From an uncultured Clostridia bacterium (GTDB lineage: Bacteria > Bacillota > Clostridia > Oscillospirales > Ruminococcaceae): a DNA stretch of 59,714 bases. A program made the translations under genes and the position numbers. The stretch's first letter is position 1. Every line of letters starts with the position of its first letter. Location of the stretch: the NCBI GenBank assembly GCA_944386455.1, contig CALXBC010000011.1:1-59714 (forward strand). Direction: 5' to 3'. Positions 1 to 7,616 of the stretch are shown here, piece by piece. Under the pieces are notes generated by a model. It worked only from the letters and a program-made list of their open reading frames with translations. It had not been told where the DNA came from and did not search any database.

Positions 1-83
1 TACCACAGGTTTGTCACTATGGATACTTTTTTCTGTTTTCTTACTATTGCAGGTTCATTTTACAATGCGCCTATATTTTTTTC

Positions 84-112
84 TTGACTTTATGCAGGAT
101 GTGATATATAAT
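84..112 (+). promoter_or_regulatory. Sigma-A promoter of the nitrogen operon
   Basis: TTGACT at 84-89 and TATAAT at 107-112 are separated by 17 bp, a near-consensus vegetative promoter. Transcription should start near 119, which places the ANTAR-type hairpin and terminator at the very 5' end of the transcript. Confidence 0.8.
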
Positions 113-118
113 TGTTTC

Positions 119-178
119 AAATGAGCAAAGGCGTTCATTTGAATACGGCTTTTCTGTATTCAGATGAACGCCTTTTTT
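119..178 (+). promoter_or_regulatory. ANTAR-type leader: antiterminator hairpin overlapping an intrinsic terminator
   Basis: Hairpin 1 pairs 119-126 with 133-140 (one G-U pair) around the hexaloop AAAGGC at 127-132. A at loop position 1 and G at position 4 match the known ANTAR-protein recognition pattern. The terminator pairs 128-146 with 156-174 (19 bp, one wobble) and is followed by a T run at 173-178. The two structures share bases 128-140, so they cannot form together. This is the expected layout of a leader in which a bound ANTAR protein stabilises hairpin 1 and prevents termination. The ANTAR gene is the last gene of this operon. Only one hexaloop hairpin lies downstream of the predicted start site, whereas classical targets have two. 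Confidence 0.8.
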
Positions 179-202
179 ATTTTTGGAAAGGGATGGTCTG
201 TT

Positions 203-1297
203 ATGAGAATTGAGGGACAAGTGCGAATTCCATCCGGCTGCGCGATTGCCGCAGTTATTTCAAGAGATGGTAACCGAATGCCCGGCGACAACATCACCCA
301 TGCCATGGAACCGATGCATGATCGGTCCAACGGACTGGGAGGCGGTTTTGCCGGATATGGAATTTATCCCGCATATAAAAGCTTTTATGCGCTGCATCTG
401 TTTTTTGATCAGCGCAGTACCCGAAAAGACTGCGAAGCCTTTTTAAAAGAACGGTTTGAAATTGTGCAATCAGAGATCATTCCCACGCGAAAAATCCCAA
501 GGATTACAGATGAACCCATTATCTGGAGATATTTTGTGGATCCGCTGAAATCTGTTCTGTCATCCATGCAGCTTGATGAAAAAGAATTTGTAGCCCGTAC
601 TGTCATGAAAATCAATGCGGAAATGAAAGGAGCATATGTCTTTTCCAGCGGAAAAAACATGGGGGCGTTCAAGGCGGTTGGTTTCCCCGAGGATGTGGGT
701 ATGTTTTATCAACTGGAAAAATATGAAGGCTATTCCTGGACGGCGCATGGACGTTATCCCACAAACACACCCGGCTGGTGGGGCGGTGCGCATCCGTTTA
801 CCCTGCTGGATTATTCTGTTGTACACAACGGTGAAATTTCATCCTACGATGCAAACCGCCGCTTTATCGAAATGTTTGGCTATAAATGCACGCTGCAAAC
901 CGATACTGAAGTCATCACTTATATTTTGGATTATCTTGTACGCGTTCAGGGGCTGACGCTTGGAGAAGCAGCAAGCGTCATTGCAGCTCCGTTCTGGAGT
1001 ACGATAGCAGATAAAACCGATCTGGAAGACCGAAAAAAGCATCAATTTCTGCGTACGATGTTTTCCAGTCTGCTGATAACCGGGCCGTTCTCTATCGTTT
1101 TTGGCTTCAGCGGAGGTTTAATGGCGCTCAACGATCGTCTCAAGCTGCGTTCAATGGTAATAGGAGAAAAAGACGATAAAGTATATATCGCCAGTGAAGA
1201 GGCGGCGATCCGGGCAATGGAGCCAGAGGCGGAAAACATTTGGGCACCTGCCGGCGGCGAACCTGTGATTGTTAAAGTAAGGGAAGGTGCTTATTAA
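203..1297 (+). CDS. Glutamate synthase, glutamine amidotransferase (class II) subunit
   Basis: 364 aa. This is the stand-alone glutaminase part of a split, archaeal-type glutamate synthase. It releases ammonia from glutamine for the FMN subunit encoded next. The sequence shows a Cys at residue 13 in SGCAIAAV, which would become the N-terminal nucleophile after propeptide removal, and the class II motifs AHGRYPTNT and VHNGE. The start at 203 is chosen because GGAAAGGG lies 10 bases upstream; the in-frame ATG at 164 falls inside the terminator stem and cannot be used. The stop overlaps the next start by one base. No gltD-like NADPH subunit is seen in the window. Confidence 0.88.
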   Translation: MRIEGQVRIPSGCAIAAVISRDGNRMPGDNITHAMEPMHDRSNGLGGGFAGYGIYPAYKSFYALHLFFDQRSTRKDCEAFLKERFEIVQSEIIPTRKIPRITDEPIIWRYFVDPLKSVLSSMQLDEKEFVARTVMKINAEMKGAYVFSSGKNMGAFKAVGFPEDVGMFYQLEKYEGYSWTAHGRYPTNTPGWWGGAHPFTLLDYSVVHNGEISSYDANRRFIEMFGYKCTLQTDTEVITYILDYLVRVQGLTLGEAASVIAAPFWSTIADKTDLEDRKKHQFLRTMFSSLLITGPFSIVFGFSGGLMALNDRLKLRSMVIGEKDDKVYIASEEAAIRAMEPEAENIWAPAGGEPVIVKVREGAY

Positions 1298-2799
1298 TGG
1301 GAATCGAGTTCCTTTATCCTGAGTTTGAAGTAGTCAGAAATGAAAACAGATGTATCAATTGCCGTGTTTGTGAACGGCAGTGTGCAAATCAGGTACATCA
1401 CTATAATGCAGAAAAAGACATGATGGTATCAGACGAATCAAAATGCGTAAACTGCCAGCGATGTGTTTCTCTATGCCCTACAAGAGCTTTGAAAATTGTC
1501 AAAAGCGATTGCACGCTTCGGGAAAACGCCAATTGGTCTTATAACACAATTCGAGAAATTTACAAACAGGCAGAAAGCGGCGGTGTTCTTCTTTCTTCTA
1601 TGGGAACTCCAAAGCCATTGCCTGTGTATTGGGATAATATTCTGATTAACGCTTCTCAGGTGACCAATCCACCGATTGATCCGCTCCGTGAGCCCATGGA
1701 AACCCGTGTATTTCTCGGCCAAAAGCCGCAAAAGGTGGAGCATGATAAAACAGGCATCAAATGTGAGCTGCCCCCGCAGATCGAGCTTTCCATGCCTATT
1801 ATGTTTTCAGCTATGAGTTATGGCTCTATCAGCTATAACGCACATAAATCATTGGCAATGGCCGCAGAAGAGCTCGGCATTCTTTATAATACCGGTGAAG
1901 GCGGTCTGCATGAAGACTTTTACCGATATGGTGCAAACACCATCGTACAGGTTGCGTCCGGGCGATTCGGCGTATATGAGGATTATCTGAATGCGGGGGC
2001 TGCCATCGAGATCAAAATGGGACAGGGCGCCAAGCCCGGGATCGGCGGTCATCTGCCGGGGGCAAAAATTGTCGGCGATGTCTCCCGCACCAGAATGATT
2101 CCCGAAGGCTCAGATGCCATCTCCCCTGCACCGCATCATGATATTTACTCGATTGAAGATCTGCGTCAGCTCGTCTTTTCTCTGAAGGAAGCTACTGAAT
2201 ATCAGAAGCCCGTAATCGTCAAGGTTGCCGCTGTACACAATATTGCCGCCATCGCCAGCGGAATTGCACGAAGCGGCGCAGATATCATTGCGATCGACGG
2301 TTTTCGCGGCGGTACGGGTGCAGCGCCCACCAGAATCCGCGATAATGTAGGAATTCCGATCGAACTGGCGCTTGCCGCCGTTGATCAGCGGCTACGGGAA
2401 GAAGGCATTCGAAATCAGGTTTCTCTGGTTGTCGGCGGTTCAATCCGCAGTGCGGCGGATGTCATAAAAGCAGTCGCTCTGGGCGCGGACGCCTGTTATA
2501 TAGCCACTGCCGCTTTGCTTGCACTGGGATGTCATCTCTGCCGTACCTGCCAAAGCGGAAAATGCAATTGGGGCATTGCAACACAACAGCCTGAACTGGT
2601 AAAAAGGCTGAACCCCGAATCTGGAAGCAGGCGTCTAGTTCACCTGATGACAGCATGGCGGCATGAAATCATGGAACTGATGGGCGGCATGGGCATCAAT
2701 TCAATCGAAGCGTTGCGGGGCAATCGTCTGATGCTGAGAGGAATCGGACTCACTCAAAAGGAACTGGATATCCTTGGAATTTTACATGCGGGAGAATAA
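1297..2799 (+). CDS. Glutamate synthase, FMN-binding catalytic subunit with ferredoxin domain
   Basis: 500 aa. The N-terminus has two 4Fe-4S motifs (CINCRVCERQC about residue 19 and CVNCQRCVSLCP about residue 51). The rest is the FMN-binding TIM-barrel glutamate synthase domain that converts 2-oxoglutarate and ammonia to glutamate. A later Cys cluster (CHLCRTCQSGKC, about residues 412-423) fits the 3Fe-4S site of the family. The ferredoxin-like head suggests electrons come from ferredoxin or an unlinked reductase. The gene is translationally coupled to the amidotransferase gene (TAATG). Confidence 0.93.
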   Translation: MGIEFLYPEFEVVRNENRCINCRVCERQCANQVHHYNAEKDMMVSDESKCVNCQRCVSLCPTRALKIVKSDCTLRENANWSYNTIREIYKQAESGGVLLSSMGTPKPLPVYWDNILINASQVTNPPIDPLREPMETRVFLGQKPQKVEHDKTGIKCELPPQIELSMPIMFSAMSYGSISYNAHKSLAMAAEELGILYNTGEGGLHEDFYRYGANTIVQVASGRFGVYEDYLNAGAAIEIKMGQGAKPGIGGHLPGAKIVGDVSRTRMIPEGSDAISPAPHHDIYSIEDLRQLVFSLKEATEYQKPVIVKVAAVHNIAAIASGIARSGADIIAIDGFRGGTGAAPTRIRDNVGIPIELALAAVDQRLREEGIRNQVSLVVGGSIRSAADVIKAVALGADACYIATAALLALGCHLCRTCQSGKCNWGIATQQPELVKRLNPESGSRRLVHLMTAWRHEIMELMGGMGINSIEALRGNRLMLRGIGLTQKELDILGILHAGE

Positions 2800-2858
2800 A
2801 AATCGTTTCTGAAATTTCCCTAAAACCGTAGAAAAAAATTCGGAAGTGTGGTATAGTT

Positions 2859-3581
2859 ATGATATTGATTGATGCAAAAGAACTTGACTACAGATCGTTA
2901 AACAATAAGCTGCGTGAGGCGGATGACGATTGTACTCTGATCCACTGCTGCGGTCAACGCTTCATTGCCGCCGGAATGTCAGACAAATCCATCACAATTA
3001 GCGGCGTCCCAGGCAATGCGCTCGGCGCCTATCTCAACGGAGCGTCCATCATGGTACAGGCGAACGCACAGGACGCCGTGGGCGATACCATGAATGCAGG
3101 ACAAATTATTGTCCATGGCAGCATCGGTGATGCGGCAGGTTACGCCATGCGGGGCGGTAAAATATTTGTAAAAGGCGATGCAGGCTACCGTGCAGGTATT
3201 CATATGAAAGCCTATCAGGACAAAGTGCCTGTAATGGTCATCGGCGGTGCAGCAGGGAGCTTTCTGGGAGAATATCAGGCCGGCGGCGTCATCATCGTTC
3301 TCGGTCTGGAGGCTGAACAAAAGCGCATTGTCGGGAATTTTCCCTGTACAGGCATGCACGGCGGCAAAATGTTTTTGCGCTCGGATTGCAAACATATCAA
3401 ATTTCCGAGTCAGGTTACACCTCATCCCGCTGCGCCGGATGAACTGCTGGAGGCAGAGCCCTTCATTTCAGAATTCTGCTCCCTGTTCGGATATGATAAA
3501 AATGCTGTCATGGATGCGCCCTTTACAGTGATTACCCCCGACAGCAAAAATCCATATAAACAAATGTATGTGGCAAACTGA
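2859..3581 (+). CDS. Glutamate synthase GXGXG-domain subunit
   Basis: 240 aa. This is the structural right-handed beta-helix domain found at the C-terminus of large GltB proteins, here a separate protein. Regular glycine-rich turns (GNALGAYLNGAS, GDAAGYAMRGG, GSFLGEYQAGG) mark the GXGXG repeats. It completes the three-part enzyme made by this operon. It lies 59 bp after the FMN subunit gene with no terminator between. ATG at 2859 is the only good start. Confidence 0.92.
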   Translation: MILIDAKELDYRSLNNKLREADDDCTLIHCCGQRFIAAGMSDKSITISGVPGNALGAYLNGASIMVQANAQDAVGDTMNAGQIIVHGSIGDAAGYAMRGGKIFVKGDAGYRAGIHMKAYQDKVPVMVIGGAAGSFLGEYQAGGVIIVLGLEAEQKRIVGNFPCTGMHGGKMFLRSDCKHIKFPSQVTPHPAAPDELLEAEPFISEFCSLFGYDKNAVMDAPFTVITPDSKNPYKQMYVAN

Positions 3582-3601
3582 TAGAAAGCTGGGCTTTAAT
3601 T

Positions 3602-4831
3602 ATGAATTATTCCAAACAAGAGGTCATGCAGTATGTTCAGGAGGATGACGTAAAATTTATTCGTCTTTCTTTCTGCGATGTATTTGGAAAGCAAAAGAAT
3701 ATTTCAATCATGCCGGACGAGCTTTCGCGCGCCTTTGAATACGGGATTGCCTTTGATGCCTCCGCGATTGCCGGCTTTGGGTGTGAAACGCATTCTGATC
3801 TGCTGCTTCATCCTGAGCCGGATACACTGTCACAGCTGCCCTGGCGGCCGGAACACGGGAAGGTTGTCCGGATGTTTTCCAGTATCTCCTATCCGGATGG
3901 ACGGCCTTTTGAATGTGATACCAGAAATATTTTAAAACAAGCGGTCAGCGACGCAAAGAAAAAAGGCTATACTTTTTTCTTCGGAGCAGAGCAGGAATTT
4001 TATCTGTTTAAGCTGGATGAAAATGGGGAGCCAACCAAAACTCCCTATGACAGGGCGGGATATATGGATATTGCGCCTGATGACAGCGGTGAAAATATTC
4101 GGCGCGAAATTTGTCTGACCCTGGAACAAATGGGGATCCGCCCGGAAAGCTCGCACCATGAGGAAGGTCCTGGGCAAAATGAAATTGATTTCCGTTATTC
4201 TGATGCTATTACGGCCGCCGACCATGCTCTGACATTTCAAACCGTTGTCAAGACTGCCGCCCGCCGGAATGGACTTTGGGCAGATTTTACCGCTAAACCG
4301 CTGGAAAATGAACCAGGAAACGGATTTCACATTAACATATCAGTAAAGTCAGATGACGGTTCCGACGTTCTTTGTCCGGTTATCGCGGGAATTCTGAACA
4401 AAGCCTGTGATATGTCCGCTTTTTTAAACCCCACTGAAAGCTCCTACCGGCGTCTCGGCCAAAAAAAGGCGCCTGCTTATGTCTCCTGGTCAGGAGAAAA
4501 CCGCTCTCAGCTTGTGAGAATTCCGGCTGCCGCAGGAGAATACCGCAGAGCCGAGCTTCGCTCTCCTGATCCGACGGCGAATCCTTACCTTGCTTTTGCG
4601 CTGATGATCCATGCGGGACTTTACGGAATTGATAACAGTCTGGAGCTGCCAATGGCCGCCGATTTCAATCTGTTTCAAGCAGATGCGGCGGTTTTGGCAG
4701 ATTTCAAGCGGCTGCCAGAAAATCTGACCGCTGCCCGCCGGACCGCCGCAGACAGCAGTTTTATCCGGCAGCATCTGCCCGCAGCAATACTGGATACTTA
4801 CTGCAGATCATATTGGGAGCAGGAGGGATAA
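3602..4831 (+). CDS. glnA: Glutamine synthetase, type I
   Basis: 409 aa. It makes glutamine from glutamate, ammonia and ATP and so forms a GS-GOGAT cycle with the three genes upstream. Visible motifs are GAEQEFYLF (metal-binding Glu), the SHHEEGPGQNEIDF region, GNGFHINIS and NPTESSYRRL. It is shorter than typical GSI proteins (about 440-470 aa), mainly at the C-terminus, and no adenylylation loop is evident. The next gene follows by 2 bases, so both are co-transcribed with the glutamate synthase genes under the ANTAR leader. Confidence 0.93.
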   Translation: MNYSKQEVMQYVQEDDVKFIRLSFCDVFGKQKNISIMPDELSRAFEYGIAFDASAIAGFGCETHSDLLLHPEPDTLSQLPWRPEHGKVVRMFSSISYPDGRPFECDTRNILKQAVSDAKKKGYTFFFGAEQEFYLFKLDENGEPTKTPYDRAGYMDIAPDDSGENIRREICLTLEQMGIRPESSHHEEGPGQNEIDFRYSDAITAADHALTFQTVVKTAARRNGLWADFTAKPLENEPGNGFHINISVKSDDGSDVLCPVIAGILNKACDMSAFLNPTESSYRRLGQKKAPAYVSWSGENRSQLVRIPAAAGEYRRAELRSPDPTANPYLAFALMIHAGLYGIDNSLELPMAADFNLFQADAAVLADFKRLPENLTAARRTAADSSFIRQHLPAAILDTYCRSYWEQEG

Positions 4832-4833
4832 GG

Positions 4834-5418
4834 ATGAATCTGGAAGAACGGGTATACAGTGTACTAATCGTCTCGGTAGGAGAAACCTTCAACGCAATTC
4901 TGCCCGCTTTGCTTCCAGCCCCCTCCTTTTCACCGGTTCAAATCGCAAGCAGCATCAATACCGCAAAGCAGATTACTGCCGAACGAGATTTCGATTTTGT
5001 AATCATCAACTCTCCCCTTCCTGACGATCCGGGTATACGCTTCGCAGTCGATCTTTGTTCAGCAAAAAATATAGTAGTTCTGCTGCTTGTCAGGGCGGAG
5101 ATTCACGACAGCATCTATAACAGGGTGGTAAGGCACGGCGTTTTTACACTGCCCAAACCTACATCCAGGCCGGCATTAGCCCAGGCACTTTCCTGGATGG
5201 TCAGCGCACGGGAACGCCTGAAAAAATTTGAAAAAACCACGTTGTCCTTCCAGGAAAAAATGGAAGAGATTCGGATTGTGAACCGTGCCAAATGGCTGCT
5301 GATAAGCAGCCTGCAAATGGATGAACCGCATGCTCACCGATACATAGAAAAGCAGGCCATGGACCGCTGTATCACGAAACGCGAGGTTGCTGAAGAAATC
5401 ATTAAGACCTATTCCTGA
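4834..5418 (+). CDS. ANTAR-domain antiterminator with degenerate receiver domain
   Basis: 194 aa. The C-terminus (about residues 140-194: NRAKWLLISS, then AMDRCITKREVAEEII) is a clear ANTAR RNA-binding domain, which binds hexaloop hairpins in nascent RNA. The N-terminus has receiver-like folding, but the usual phospho-Asp position reads IINSPL (Asn) and the acidic pair near the start is absent (LIVSVGE). It is therefore probably not phosphorylated, and may sense a ligand or partner such as glutamine synthetase. The start at 4834 follows GGAGGGATAAGG. It is the last gene of the operon whose leader has an ANTAR-type hairpin. ANTAR genes beside glnA are known in clostridia. Confidence 0.9.
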   Translation: MNLEERVYSVLIVSVGETFNAILPALLPAPSFSPVQIASSINTAKQITAERDFDFVIINSPLPDDPGIRFAVDLCSAKNIVVLLLVRAEIHDSIYNRVVRHGVFTLPKPTSRPALAQALSWMVSARERLKKFEKTTLSFQEKMEEIRIVNRAKWLLISSLQMDEPHAHRYIEKQAMDRCITKREVAEEIIKTYS

Positions 5419-5455
5419 TTTTTCGATGTCAGCTTTCTCTGATCCACCCGAGAGC

Positions 5456-5485
5456 AGCCGCCCTGTTGAAAGGGCGGCTTATATT
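5456..5485 (+). terminator. Terminator of the nitrogen operon
   Basis: A perfect 9-bp GC-rich stem (5456-5464 with 5471-5479) with a 6-base loop lies 38 bp after the ANTAR gene. The following tract (TTATATTATG) is only moderately T-rich. Confidence 0.65.
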
Positions 5486-5601
5486 ATGAAAACAGCACTG
5501 CTCTATATCTTACGTTTATCTTACAACAGAGACAGTTTTATGGACAAAAGCTCATATTTATGCTATAATGAAAACCAGATTTCAACGCTGAGGTGGAACC
5601 A

Positions 5602-6387
5602 TTGGGAAAATTTTGGTCTGATTTTTTTCTGGATGAAACTGATGATATTACAAAACTGAATTTGTTCGGCCCTGCGCATATCTTTCTGCTCCTTATGACA
5701 ATCGCACTTGCTGTCCTGCTTTACTGGAAAAGGGATGATATCAAAAGATGGAAATATAAGCAGAATGTCCGTTATGTAATGGCGGGAGTTTTCTTTGTCA
5801 ACATGCTGCTTTTATATACCTATTTTATTTTAACGGGAGTTTACACCTGGAAGCTGCATCTTCCGCTTCATTTATGCTTTATCAGCGGATACCTTTTTAT
5901 GTTTGTACTGGTGACGGGAAATCGCAAACTCTTTGAAGCGGTCTATTTTTTTACCTGGATTGGTCCCTTGCCGGCCATGCTCTGGCCCAATACGCCGATG
6001 CGGATCGACCGCTTTCTCTCATGGCATTTTGTCATCAGTCATCACATCCTGCTTCTGACTGGTCTGTACTGCCTTTTCGTTTTGGAATATAAAATTGAAA
6101 AAAAGAGCATGATCAAGGCTTTTGTATTGGGAAACATTATTTTTGTTTTTGTCTTTGCATTCAATAAGGTTTTTGGAACCAATTATATTATGACAGATAC
6201 GTTACCGCCTCATATTCTACAGCTATTCCCTTTTCTGAAATATTTCAATATTCCAATTTTATGGCTGGAACTGTGCGGTATCGCGATGATGCTGCTGGCT
6301 TATCTGCCGGTTATTTGTCTCCAGCATTCTGATCAAAAAAAGAAGGATGCAATATTAGCGCAAGCATCCTCCAGTACGTCACATTAA
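5602..6387 (+). CDS. YwaF/TIGR02206-type integral membrane protein
   Basis: About 261 aa with seven likely transmembrane segments. It has the pattern of the TIGR02206 (YwaF-like) family, including HLPLHLCFISGYLF and the SWHFVISHHILLL region; the function of that family is not established. Start choice: a GTG at 5593 has no ribosome site, because AGGTGG at 5591-5596 spans it, while TTG at 5602 sits 5 bases after AGGTGG, so TTG is preferred. It is probably monocistronic, following the nitrogen operon terminator. Confidence 0.75.
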   Translation: MGKFWSDFFLDETDDITKLNLFGPAHIFLLLMTIALAVLLYWKRDDIKRWKYKQNVRYVMAGVFFVNMLLLYTYFILTGVYTWKLHLPLHLCFISGYLFMFVLVTGNRKLFEAVYFFTWIGPLPAMLWPNTPMRIDRFLSWHFVISHHILLLTGLYCLFVLEYKIEKKSMIKAFVLGNIIFVFVFAFNKVFGTNYIMTDTLPPHILQLFPFLKYFNIPILWLELCGIAMMLLAYLPVICLQHSDQKKKDAILAQASSSTSH

Positions 6388-6471
6388 AATGTAGGACGCC
6401 AAAAATTCCGGCTGTCTGTTAACGCTTGAAAGCAGCCAGCCGTTTATCCCACGCAGGAAGGAAAGCGAAAA

Positions 6472-7509
6472 ATGGAAGATTACAAAACGGAAGTACAAGC
6501 AAGAATAAAAGTACCGCGAAAAACAAAGGCTGCAATTATCATACTCGGGGTTTTTTGCGTCATTTTGGCAGCTCTGCTGGCTGTTTCTTTTTTATATATT
6601 TATAAGCTGCAAAACCAATCTGTGTCTGCTATGTCTAAAATTGAGCAGCAGCAAAAAACTATGGAAGAGGACATGATTCCTTTGGATGTATTCAAACAGC
6701 ATTCCAACCAGTACAGTGTCGGCATTCCGTTTCTCCAGAGCTTTTTTGACGACGTGATTGTATACAAAAACGACACCGGCGTCGTTTATGAGCCGGTAGA
6801 TGACAGTCTGCCCAAAAACAACTACGATTTCAGCGTACTGACCTATCAGAACAGTATCGCGCAATATGCTGATAAAAACGGCGTAACAGCCAAAAACGGC
6901 ATTGATGTATCCAAGCATCAGGGAAAAATAGATTGGAAGGCTGTAAAGGATTTCGGGATCGAATATGCCTTTATTCGAACGGGTTATCGCGGATATGAAA
7001 CCGGCGTCATTATGAAAGATGAATATTGCGATCAAAATTTAAAGGGTGCAAGTGAAGCCGGTATCGATATGGGGGTATATTTTTATTCTCAGGCAGTCAC
7101 CGTGGAGGAAGCCGAAGAAGAAGCGGCCTTTGTTTTAGATTCGATAAAGGACTATGATATTAAATACCCGGTTGTTTTTGATATGGAAGAAACAGGAACG
7201 GACAACGCCCGCACCGCTCAGCTGTCTGCGGAACAAAAGACAGATATCACCATCGCTTTTTGCGAAAAAGTCAAGGCGGCCGGATATACGCCGATGATAT
7301 ATGGGAACATCGAATGGATGATGGACCATGTGGAATTAGAGAGGCTGACACAATATCCCAAATGGTTTGCACAGTACTTCAACAAGCCTTTTTTCCCTTA
7401 TGAATTTCAAATGTGGCAATACACCAACGAAGGCAGCGTTCCCGGGATTGAGGGCGGCGTGGATCTGAACTTATGCTTTGTGAACTATACCAATTCCCCC
7501 GCAGAATAA
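6472..7509 (+). CDS. Membrane-anchored GH25 lysozyme (N-acetylmuramidase)
   Basis: 345 aa. Residues about 20-44 form one transmembrane helix after a basic N-terminus, then a ~90-residue linker. From about residue 143 there is a GH25 muramidase domain with GIDVSKHQGKIDW, VFDMEET (catalytic acids) and FQMWQYTNEG. It should cleave the glycan of peptidoglycan from the outer face of the membrane. GGAAGGAAAG precedes the ATG. Host cell-wall remodelling is more likely than a phage role, since it lies 12 kb outside the prophage. Confidence 0.9.
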   Translation: MEDYKTEVQARIKVPRKTKAAIIILGVFCVILAALLAVSFLYIYKLQNQSVSAMSKIEQQQKTMEEDMIPLDVFKQHSNQYSVGIPFLQSFFDDVIVYKNDTGVVYEPVDDSLPKNNYDFSVLTYQNSIAQYADKNGVTAKNGIDVSKHQGKIDWKAVKDFGIEYAFIRTGYRGYETGVIMKDEYCDQNLKGASEAGIDMGVYFYSQAVTVEEAEEEAAFVLDSIKDYDIKYPVVFDMEETGTDNARTAQLSAEQKTDITIAFCEKVKAAGYTPMIYGNIEWMMDHVELERLTQYPKWFAQYFNKPFFPYEFQMWQYTNEGSVPGIEGGVDLNLCFVNYTNSPAE

Positions 7510-7537
7510 ATGTCTTTCACCTGATTTTTTATTTTGT

Positions 7538-7581
7538 GATAAAGGAGAAGACAGGTTTTCCAGCCTGTCTTCTCCTTTATC
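7538..7581. terminator. Long hairpin between converging genes
   Basis: A perfect 18-bp inverted repeat (7538-7555 with 7564-7581) with an 8-base loop lies between the converging lysozyme and ABC transporter genes. T-rich bases are within the stem rather than after it, so use as a bidirectional terminator is likely but not certain. Confidence 0.6.
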
Positions 7582-7616
7582 ATATGTTCAGCAAACAACA
7601 TGCCAACTGCAGAATA

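Noticed and set aside
164..202. Earlier ATG for the glutamate synthase amidotransferase gene
   Set aside because: It lies inside the terminator stem and has no ribosome site; the ATG at 203 has one.
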